Positions 1 to 5,218 of a DNA stretch of 6,791 nt are shown here, in pieces. Position 1 is the first letter of the stretch. Each line of letters begins with the position of its first letter. The notes beneath the pieces are model-generated. The model searched no databases and was not told the origin of the DNA. It saw only the letters and a program-made list of their open reading frames with translations. The position numbers were made by a program, and so were the translations under genes. Origin of the DNA: DASRSS01 sp035656335 (GTDB taxonomy: Bacteria; Actinomycetota; Actinomycetes; Mycobacteriales; Jatrophihabitantaceae); assembly GCA_035656335.1 (NCBI GenBank), contig DASRSS010000318.1, positions 1 through 6,791 of the forward strand, written 5' to 3'.

Positions 1-216
1 CTCCTCGACCCCGGTGCGCAGCGCGTCGACCGACTCGGGATCGGCGACGTCCACGCGATACGGGTGCAGCCGCGCGCCGAGCTCGGCCGTCGCCGCCGCG
101 GAGTCCGGGTCGAGGTCCGCGACGGCTACCTGGGCACCGCCCTCGGCCAGGGCGAGCGCGACCGCGCGCCCGATGCCCGAGCCCGCCCCGGTGACGACCG
201 CGACCCGTTGCGTCAT
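1..216 (-). CDS. Short-chain dehydrogenase/reductase, N-terminal part (3' end outside window)
   Basis: The first 72 residues of a classical SDR oxidoreductase are visible; the catalytic part lies beyond the left edge. The protein starts MTQRVAVVTGAGSGIG, with the Rossmann glycine motif TGAGSGIG at residues 9-16 right at the N terminus, as in classical SDRs. The second beta strand ends VAVADLD, and an acidic residue there usually means NAD(H) rather than NADP(H) (family knowledge). A DVAD segment follows at the usual adenine-pocket position. The ATG at 214-216 has a good Shine-Dalgarno (AAGGAG, 224-229, 7-nt spacer) inside the end of the upstream TetR gene and overlaps that gene's TGA in ATGA, so the two are almost certainly co-transcribed and coupled. 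The substrate cannot be told; the FadR-like context suggests acyl-CoA or alcohol/ketone chemistry, which is inference only. Confidence 0.93.
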   Translation of the reverse strand, partial: MTQRVAVVTGAGSGIGRAVALALAEGGAQVAVADLDPDSAAATAELGARLHPYRVDVADPESVDALRTGVEE

Positions 217-905
217 GTGCCAGCTCCTTCTCGTGCGGGGGACAGCAGCCGCTGGTAGCGGCGCCGGTAGCGCGGTGCGACGGCGGCGCTCAGCGCAAGG
301 GCCGTCTGTCCGCGGACGTAGTCGTCGAAGCCGAGCGTCCGCTCGAAGTACCAGTGCTTGAGCGCCCAGCCGTGCGCGAGCAGCAGCAGGTCGTAGGCGA
401 ACAGGTCCGGATCGGCGACGGCGAGCCGCCCGGCCGCGCAGCCGTCCGCGATGACTCGCCGCAGCGGTTCGCTGGTGGCGACCTCCAGCTGCTTGATCCG
501 TTCGCGCCCGGCGGGGCCGAGGGTCTTGCTCTCGCGGTAGGTCAGCACCGCCGCGTGCCGGTGCGCGTCGATCACCTCGCAGTACGCGCGGAAGGCGGCG
601 GCCAGCTGCTCGACGGGATCGTCCCCGGCCGCGTCGATCGCGGCGGGCACGCGGGCGGCGAACGCGTCGAGCACGTCCACGATCACGGCCAGCAGCACGT
701 CCTCCTTGCCGCCGAAGTAGCGGTAGGCGAGCCCGACGCTGACGCCGGCCTCGTCGGCGAGCGCCTGCATGGACACCGCGTGGAAGCCGTCGCGCTCCAT
801 CAGCCGGGCGGCCGCGGTGAGCAGCTGTCGGGTGCGCCACTGCGCGCGCACCTCGCGCGTCACCGAGCCCAGATCCGGTTCCGGTGCGGACGCGTGCTCC
901 GGCAT
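213..905 (-). CDS. TetR/AcrR-family transcriptional regulator
   Basis: A 230-residue one-component repressor, typical TetR length. The N-terminal helix-turn-helix spans about residues 26-72, with the signature SMQALADEAGVSVGLAYRYF and then GGKEDVL, the usual end of the DNA-binding domain. The rest is a helical ligand-binding domain (for example TYRESKTLGPAGRERI and LAHGWALKHWYF) of the kind seen in regulators of lipid, acyl-CoA or aromatic catabolism; the ligand cannot be read from sequence. I chose the ATG at 903-905 over an in-frame ATG at 942-944. The inner start has a strong AGAGGAG at 910-916, 4 nt away, whereas the outer one has no ribosome site and would place the palindromic operator (926-943) inside the coding region. 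The gene ends in ATGA, shared with the downstream SDR. The palindrome just upstream suggests it represses its own operon. Confidence 0.95.
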   Translation of the reverse strand: MPEHASAPEPDLGSVTREVRAQWRTRQLLTAAARLMERDGFHAVSMQALADEAGVSVGLAYRYFGGKEDVLLAVIVDVLDAFAARVPAAIDAAGDDPVEQLAAAFRAYCEVIDAHRHAAVLTYRESKTLGPAGRERIKQLEVATSEPLRRVIADGCAAGRLAVADPDLFAYDLLLLAHGWALKHWYFERTLGFDDYVRGQTALALSAAVAPRYRRRYQRLLSPAREGAGT

Positions 906-909
906 GTGG

Positions 910-916
910 CTCCTCT
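910..916 (-). promoter_or_regulatory. Shine-Dalgarno deciding the TetR start
   Basis: AGAGGAG on the minus strand lies 4 nt before the ATG at 903-905. It supports that start over the in-frame ATG 39 nt further upstream at 942-944, which has no comparable site. Confidence 0.8.
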
Positions 917-925
917 CGGACGGGC

Positions 926-943
926 TGAATGGACATTCATTCA
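926..943. promoter_or_regulatory. Putative TetR/FadR-type operator (palindrome)
   Basis: The sequence TGAATGGACATTCATTCA contains a perfect inverted repeat TGAATG-GA-CATTCA, plus a trailing TTCA that extends the right half. From memory, the Bacillus subtilis FadR (YsiA) consensus is TGAATGAMTANTCATTCA; this site agrees at all but two of 18 positions. It lies 20 bp upstream of the TetR start, where a bound repressor would block its own promoter, and about 58 bp upstream of the divergent gene. Its AT content stands out against the very GC-rich surroundings. That the neighbouring TetR protein binds it is inference from position. Confidence 0.72.
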
Positions 944-1000
944 CAATGAGCTCCGGTTCAGCAAGCGGGTAGTGGCGAGCATCGCGGGTACACGTGAGCT

Positions 1001-1666
1001 ATGCGCACACAGCCGTACGCCGATCGCCGGGCGGCGGGCCGCGAGCTCGCCCGGCTGCTCGGGGCATACGCGGGGCAGGACGCGATCGTCCTGGGCCTGC
1101 CGCGCGGCGGTGTGCCGGTCGCGGCCGAGGTCGCGCGGCTGCTGCCCGGACGGCTGGACGTCCTCGTCGTCCGCAAGCTCGGGCTGCCCGGGCAATCCGA
1201 ACTCGCGATGGGTGCGATCGCCGGTGTCGGTGACCGCGTCGAGGTGGTCCGCAACGAGCAGGTCCTGCGCGGCGCGAGCGTGTCGGCAGCGACGTTCGAC
1301 GAGGTGTTCCGGCGCGAGTGTGCGGAGCTGCGCCGCCGCGAGGACGCCTACCGTCCGGTCGACGCGCGGGCGCCGGTCACGGGGCGGACGGTGATCGTCG
1401 TCGACGACGGCGTCGCCACCGGCTCGACCATGCTCGCGGCACTCGCGGCGGTGCGGGCCCGCGAGCCTGCCTGGCTGGTCGCCGCGGTGCCCGTCGCCGC
1501 GTCCGATTCGGTCGCCGCGCTGCGTGCGGCCGCGGACGAGGTGGTCTGCGGCCGGGTGCCCGAGCCGTTCCACGCGGTGGGGCAGGCGTATGCGGATTTC
1601 GGCCAGGTCACCGACGACGAGGTCCGGCGCTCGTTCAACGCGCGCGGCGGCGGGACCCGGTCATAG
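1001..1666 (+). CDS. Phosphoribosyltransferase-domain protein
   Basis: A 221-residue protein of the type I phosphoribosyltransferase fold. The PRPP-binding signature VIVVDDGVATGSTM is at residues 131-144, with the two consecutive aspartates and the GVATGST loop intact. Upstream are LPRGGVPVAAEVA (33-45) and VVRKLGLPGQSELAMGAI (56-73), and near the C terminus YADFGQVTDDEV (197-208). This pattern matches the stand-alone 'putative phosphoribosyltransferase' family common in actinobacteria; one such domain is the N-terminal half of the mycobacterial dormancy-regulon protein Rv2030c (family knowledge). The reaction and nucleobase substrate are unknown, and it should not be called a purine or pyrimidine salvage enzyme on this evidence. 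The ATG at 1001 lacks a good Shine-Dalgarno (only GTGAG, 2 nt away), so a leaderless start is possible. Its TAG stop is 9 bp before the next gene, an SDR with no obvious functional link. Confidence 0.93.
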   Translation: MRTQPYADRRAAGRELARLLGAYAGQDAIVLGLPRGGVPVAAEVARLLPGRLDVLVVRKLGLPGQSELAMGAIAGVGDRVEVVRNEQVLRGASVSAATFDEVFRRECAELRRREDAYRPVDARAPVTGRTVIVVDDGVATGSTMLAALAAVRAREPAWLVAAVPVAASDSVAALRAAADEVVCGRVPEPFHAVGQAYADFGQVTDDEVRRSFNARGGGTRS

Positions 1667-1669
1667 AGT
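1664..1669 (+). promoter_or_regulatory. Candidate leaderless -10 element (TAGAGT)
   Basis: TAGAGT fits the actinobacterial -10 pattern TANNNT, and its last base is 7 nt before the A of the SDR ATG at 1676, the spacing expected if transcription starts at the start codon. The hexamer begins with the TAG stop of the upstream gene. There is no recognisable -35 at 16-18 bp. The lack of a Shine-Dalgarno before 1676 fits a leaderless message but does not prove it. Confidence 0.35.
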
Positions 1670-1675
1670 CTGGCC

Positions 1676-2485
1676 ATGGAGACCGGACCGGAGCGCACGG
1701 CCGTCGTCACCGGCGCGTCCTCGGGCATCGGGGAGCAGATCGCGCGCGAGCTGTCCCGCCGCGGGCAGCACGTCACGCTGGTCGCCCGCAGCGCCGACAA
1801 GCTGCACGCGCTCGCCGCCGAACTCGAAGCCGCCGGCGGGGGCGCGGACGTCGTGCAACTCGACCTGGGTGATCGCTCGGCGCGGGCGGCGCTGCCCGAG
1901 CGCATCGCGGCGCTCGGCCTGGTCGTCGACGCGCTGGTCAACAACGCCGGCCTGTCGACGTTCGGCCCGGTGGCCTCGTCCACGCCGGACGCCGAGCTGC
2001 ACATGATCGAAATCGACATCGCCGCCGTCGCCGACCTGTGCACGCGATTCGTGCCCGGAATGATCGAGCGCGGCCACGGGGCGATCCTGAACGTCGCGTC
2101 GACGGCGGCGTTTCAGCCGCTGCCGGGGCAGGCCGGCTACGCGGCGGCCAAGGCGTTCGTGCTGTCCTACACGCAGGCGCTGTCCGGCGAGCTGCGCGGC
2201 ACGGGTGTCACGGCGACCGCGCTGTGCCCGGGACCGGTGCATACCGGCTTCGCTGACAACGCCGGCATCCCGACCGAGGACGCCGAGGCGGCGCTGCCGG
2301 GCATCCTCTGGGTGGACGCGCCGACCGTTGCGAAGCACGCCGTCGACGCAATGCTGCGCGGCCGCATGGTCGTCGTGCCCGGCACGGCCAACCGGATGTC
2401 GGCGGCGCTGTCGCAGCTCGCGCCGCGCAGGCTGATCGTGCCGATGATCGCGCGCCGCCACCCGGGCATGCGCGCGAAGGCCTAG
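1676..2485 (+). CDS. Short-chain dehydrogenase/reductase, DltE/COG0300-like
   Basis: A complete 269-residue classical SDR, probably cytosolic. It has the cofactor motif TGASSGIG (12-19), NNAG (89-92), the catalytic serine S142 within NVASTAAFQP, the YxxxK pair Y155/K159 in YAAAK, and CPGPVHTGF (184-192). VARS at the end of the second strand puts an arginine (R38) where NADP(H)-preferring enzymes have a basic residue. The SDR tetrad asparagine is aspartate here (D114 in MIEIDIAAV). The C-terminal tail (about 230-269, LIVPMIARRHPGMR) is basic and moderately hydrophobic, as in the COG0300 subgroup. The substrate is not predictable. The ATG is 9 bp after the previous stop with no Shine-Dalgarno but a well-placed TAGAGT. 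The stop codon overlaps that of the converging decarboxylase in CTAG. Confidence 0.95.
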   Translation: METGPERTAVVTGASSGIGEQIARELSRRGQHVTLVARSADKLHALAAELEAAGGGADVVQLDLGDRSARAALPERIAALGLVVDALVNNAGLSTFGPVASSTPDAELHMIEIDIAAVADLCTRFVPGMIERGHGAILNVASTAAFQPLPGQAGYAAAKAFVLSYTQALSGELRGTGVTATALCPGPVHTGFADNAGIPTEDAEAALPGILWVDAPTVAKHAVDAMLRGRMVVVPGTANRMSAALSQLAPRRLIVPMIARRHPGMRAKA

Positions 2486-3255
2486 CCGCAGGTCAGTTCG
2501 ACGGCGCCGACACGGTCGAACTCGGCGGTGATCACGTCCCCGGGCGCGACCGCGACAGCGGCGGTGAGCGCGCCGGAGAGCACGACCTGTCCGGCCGACA
2601 GCCCACGGCCGCGGGCGGCGAGCGCGCGCACCAGCCACGCGACCGACGCGGCCGGGTGCCCGAGCACCTCGGCCCCGGTGGCGGTGGCGACCAGCTCGCC
2701 GTTCTTGCTGAGCACGACACCGGTCAGCCGCAGGTCGAAGCCGCTGGGTTCGACGCCCTCGGCCCCCACTAGGAACCCGGCGCCGGACGCGTTGTCCGCG
2801 GCGACGTCAGGCAGCGTGAACGAGTAGCCCGCGTAGCGCGAATCGAGCACGTCGATCGCGGGGAACACCGCCTCGGTCGCCGCCAGGACGTCCTCGGCCG
2901 TGGCGTGCTCGCCGTGCAGGTCGGCGCCCAGCCGGAACGCGATCTCCGGCTCGCAGCGCGGCTGGATGAAGCGCCCGCACTCGAGCGAGCCGCCGGCGTC
3001 CAGCGCCATGTCGGCGGTGAGCCAGCCGTAGATCGGCTCGTCGACGTTCATCTGCTTCTGCTTGGCCACGCTGGTCAGGCCGAGCTTCGCGCCGACGACC
3101 GGGTTGCCGCGCGCGACGCGGTCGGCGACCAGCGCGTCCTGTACGGCGTACGCGGTCTCCACGTCGAACGGACCGACGCTCGTGGTGAGCGCCTCGATAC
3201 CGGTCCGTGCGTCAGCCGCGGCGATCAGCCTTGCGGCGAGTTCGTCAACGTTCAC
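2482..3255 (-). CDS. dmpH: 4-Oxalocrotonate decarboxylase (2-oxo-3-hexenedioate decarboxylase), DmpH-like
   Basis: A 257-residue fumarylacetoacetase-fold enzyme of the hydratase/decarboxylase family. It is predicted to convert 2-oxo-3-hexenedioate to 2-hydroxypenta-2,4-dienoate plus CO2 (EC 4.1.1.77) with a divalent metal. Visible family marks are VVGAKLGLTS (53-62), the acidic metal ligands in PRCEPEIA (E102, E104), D135 in AIDVLDSRY, ADNAS (153-157) and GHPAASVAWL (199-208). I assign decarboxylase rather than hydratase because DEPIYGWL, LDSRYAGYSF and GAEVLGHP follow the Pseudomonas DmpH pattern as I recall it (TPIYGFL, IDSRYENFKF, AAVLGHP), while the paralogue at 5219-6010 follows DmpE. 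The GTG start (3253-3255) overlaps the aldolase TGA as GTGA and has only a distant GGAG (3270-3273), so translation is probably coupled. It is the last gene of the block; no tautomerase follows. The hydratase/decarboxylase choice is about 80% sure. Confidence 0.92.
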   Translation of the reverse strand: MNVDELAARLIAAADARTGIEALTTSVGPFDVETAYAVQDALVADRVARGNPVVGAKLGLTSVAKQKQMNVDEPIYGWLTADMALDAGGSLECGRFIQPRCEPEIAFRLGADLHGEHATAEDVLAATEAVFPAIDVLDSRYAGYSFTLPDVAADNASGAGFLVGAEGVEPSGFDLRLTGVVLSKNGELVATATGAEVLGHPAASVAWLVRALAARGRGLSAGQVVLSGALTAAVAVAPGDVITAEFDRVGAVELTCG

Positions 3256-4283
3256 TTCTTGGCTGCCAGCTCCAGCGCGACGTCGATGATCATGTCCTCC
3301 TGGCCGCCGACCACGCCGCGCTTGCCGAGCTCGATCAGGATCTGTGCCTGCGAGACGCCGTACCGCTTCGCGGCGCGCTCGGAGTGCAGCATGAACGAAC
3401 CGTAGACGCCGGCGTAGCCGAGGATCAGCGCGGCCCGGTCGACCATCTGCGGACGGTTCATCGCCGGCCGGACGATCTCCTCGGCGACGTCGACCATCGC
3501 CATCGTGTCGACGCCGGTCTCCAGCCCCATCCGGTCGCACACCGCGACGAACACCTCGGTCGGGCAGTTGCCCGCACCGGCACCGGCCCCGCCGGTGCAC
3601 GCGTCGATGTGCAGCGCGCCGTGATCGAGCGCGGTGAGCGAGTTCGCCACCGACAGCGACAGGTTCTCGTGCGCATGCAGGCCAACGGGTACGTCCAGGC
3701 CGCCGACGAGCGTCTCGATGCGCTGGCGCACGGTCTCGGTCGTGAGGGCGCCGGCGGAGTCGACGCAGTAGACCAGGTCGGCGCCGGACTCCTGCATGAT
3801 CAGCGCCTGGCGCAGCAGCTCCTCGGGGCTGGTCATGTGCGCCATCATCAGGAACCCGACGGCCTCCATGCCGAGTTCCTTGGCCATGCCGATGTGCTGC
3901 TCGGCGATGTCGGCCTCGGTGCAGTGCGTGGCGATGCGCGCGACCTGCACGCCGGCGTCGTTGATCGCCTTGAGGTCGTCGGCGACGCCGATGCCGGGCA
4001 GCAGCAGGCAAGCGATCTTGGCCTGCTTCGCGGTCTCGACGGCGCGCTTGATCAACGTCATCTCGTCCGTGCCGGAGAAGCCGTAGTTGAAGGACGAGCC
4101 GCCGAGACCGTCGCCGTGCGAGACCTCGATGACCGGCACGCCGGCGCGGTCGAGACCGGCGACGATGTCGATCACCTGCTGCTCGGTGTACTGGTGCGCG
4201 ACGGCGTGCGAGCCGTCACGCAGCGTGGAGTCGGTGAGCCGGAACTTCGGCTTGGCGGTCGGGGCGTCGACGGTGCTGGTCAC
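3252..4283 (-). CDS. dmpG: 4-Hydroxy-2-oxovalerate aldolase (DmpG/BphI/HsaF family)
   Basis: A 343-residue class II pyruvate aldolase (EC 4.1.3.39) cleaving 4-hydroxy-2-oxovalerate to pyruvate and acetaldehyde, the latter channelled to its partner dehydrogenase (known for DmpG-DmpF and BphI-BphJ). Visible features are LTDSTLRDGSHA (16-27) with the conserved R22/D23 and the presumed catalytic base H26, VIEVSHGDGLGGSS (51-64), CVDSAGAL (173-180), the metal-binding GLHAHEN (H203, H205), GAGAGAGNCPTE (232-243), and Y294 in GVYGSF, matching the DmpG active-site tyrosine. Length is normal for the family. The GTG at 4281-4283 is the start because it has AGGAG (4291-4295) 7 nt upstream and overlaps the dehydrogenase stop in GTGA. 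The reading frame stays open far upstream, but that stretch is a shadow of the dehydrogenase gene. The stop overlaps the decarboxylase start, again GTGA. Confidence 0.97.
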   Translation of the reverse strand: MTSTVDAPTAKPKFRLTDSTLRDGSHAVAHQYTEQQVIDIVAGLDRAGVPVIEVSHGDGLGGSSFNYGFSGTDEMTLIKRAVETAKQAKIACLLLPGIGVADDLKAINDAGVQVARIATHCTEADIAEQHIGMAKELGMEAVGFLMMAHMTSPEELLRQALIMQESGADLVYCVDSAGALTTETVRQRIETLVGGLDVPVGLHAHENLSLSVANSLTALDHGALHIDACTGGAGAGAGNCPTEVFVAVCDRMGLETGVDTMAMVDVAEEIVRPAMNRPQMVDRAALILGYAGVYGSFMLHSERAAKRYGVSQAQILIELGKRGVVGGQEDMIIDVALELAAKK

Positions 4284-5188
4284 TTCGCTGCTCCTGCCGT
4301 GTGCTTGGCCTTCGCCTCGCCGACGGCCATCGCCGCGGCGGTCATGATGTCCAGGTTCCCTGCGTACGTAGGCAGGTAGTCGCCCGCGCCCTCGACCTCG
4401 AGCAGTACGACGACGCGGTGCGGCACGACGCCGCCGGGCGTGTTGAACGGGCCCTCCTCGATCGTCACCGGGTTCTTCAACCGGTAGCCGGGGACGTAGT
4501 TCGCGACGTCCTTGACCATCCGCTCGACGGACTCGACGACGGCGTCGTGGTCGGTGCCCTCCGGCAGCGCGGCGAAGACCGTGTTGCGCATCAGGATCGG
4601 CGGGTCGGCCGGGTTCAGGATGATGATCGCCTTGCCGCGCTGGGCACCGCCGATCTCCTCCAACGCCCGCGCGGTGGTGCGCGTGAACTCGTCGATGTTC
4701 TTGCGCGTCCCCGGACCGGCGGACACGGACGACACGGTCGAGACCATCTCCGCGTACGGGACGGTCGCGGCCCGGCTGACGGCCGCGACGATCGGCGTGG
4801 TCGCCTGGCCGCCGCAGGTGATCATGTTGACGTTCGGCGCGTCCAGGTGCTCGTCCAGGTTCACAGTGGGCACGACCTTCGGGCCGCGCGCCGCGGGCGT
4901 GAGGTCGACGGCCGCGATGCCGAGTTCCTCGAGGATCTTCGCGTTGCGCACGTGGACGTACGCACTGGTCGCGTCGAAGACCAGGTCGACGTCGTCCGGA
5001 TGCTGCTGCACCCACTCGATGCCGTTGTGCGGCGCCTCGATGCCGAGCTTCTTGGCGCGGGCGAGGCCGTCGCTGTCCGGGTCGATGCCGACGAGCGCGA
5101 CCAGCTCGAGCAGCTCCGAGCGCCTCATCTTCATCATCAGGTCGGTGCCGATGTTGCCCGACCCGAGAATCGCGCAGCGTGTGGTCAT
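4280..5188 (-). CDS. dmpF: Acetaldehyde dehydrogenase, acylating (DmpF/BphJ/HsaG family)
   Basis: A 302-residue CoA-acylating aldehyde dehydrogenase (EC 1.2.1.10) turning acetaldehyde, NAD+ and CoA into acetyl-CoA. The N-terminal Rossmann motif GSGNIGTD is at residues 9-16, followed by LVGIDPDSDGLARA. The catalytic cysteine is C125 in MITCGGQAT. Further family marks are STVSSVSAGPGTRKNIDEFT (150-169), ILNPADPP (190-197), and near the C terminus the conserved asparagine N278 in AGNLDIMT. All expected active-site residues are present and the length matches DmpF/MhpF. The ATG at 5186-5188 follows GGGAGAG (5195-5201) with a 6-nt spacer, the clearest ribosome site in the operon, 30 nt after the hydratase stop. 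The TGA overlaps the aldolase GTG, so the two channelling partners are translationally coupled. Homologues also serve steroid-ring degradation (HsaG), so the aromatic substrate upstream is open. Confidence 0.97.
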   Translation of the reverse strand: MTTRCAILGSGNIGTDLMMKMRRSELLELVALVGIDPDSDGLARAKKLGIEAPHNGIEWVQQHPDDVDLVFDATSAYVHVRNAKILEELGIAAVDLTPAARGPKVVPTVNLDEHLDAPNVNMITCGGQATTPIVAAVSRAATVPYAEMVSTVSSVSAGPGTRKNIDEFTRTTARALEEIGGAQRGKAIIILNPADPPILMRNTVFAALPEGTDHDAVVESVERMVKDVANYVPGYRLKNPVTIEEGPFNTPGGVVPHRVVVLLEVEGAGDYLPTYAGNLDIMTAAAMAVGEAKAKHTAGAAK

Positions 5189-5194
5189 GCGTAT

Positions 5195-5201
5195 CTCTCC
5201 C
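5195..5201 (-). promoter_or_regulatory. Strong Shine-Dalgarno of the acetaldehyde dehydrogenase gene
   Basis: GGGAGAG on the minus strand, 6 nt before the ATG at 5186-5188. It is the only strong independent ribosome site among the four catabolic genes that lies between genes; the two downstream genes start within GTGA overlaps. Confidence 0.75.
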
Positions 5202-5218
5202 GTGCGATGAGTGTGCGA

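Larger units (their letters stand above)
906..1000. promoter_or_regulatory. Divergent intergenic promoter region
   Basis: A 95-bp gap between the divergent starts of the TetR regulator (minus) and the phosphoribosyltransferase (plus). It holds the regulator's Shine-Dalgarno (910-916) and a TetR-type palindrome (926-943). No convincing -35/-10 pair is visible on either strand. On the plus strand TACACG (989-994) sits exactly 6 nt before the ATG at 1001, where a leaderless -10 would be, but its last base is G rather than the usual T. The stretch just right of the palindrome (944-960) is among the less GC-rich parts of the gap. Confidence 0.7.

Noticed and set aside
989..994. TACACG as a leaderless -10 for the phosphoribosyltransferase
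   Set aside because: Its position is right, but the final base is G instead of the near-invariant T, so it is too weak to list as a promoter.
1661..1675. Possible rho-independent terminator between the phosphoribosyltransferase and the SDR
   Set aside because: The gap is 9 bp with no stem or T run.
2482..4011. A 509-codon minus-strand frame that would fuse extra sequence to the decarboxylase
   Set aside because: Residues before the GTG at 3255 are Arg-rich shadow of the aldolase; the decarboxylase family starts where the inner GTG does.
3207..4379. A 390-codon plus-strand frame antisense to the aldolase
   Set aside because: It has the low-complexity composition (Arg, Asp, His, Val) typical of antisense shadows in GC-rich genes and matches no family; the opposite strand carries a well-conserved enzyme.
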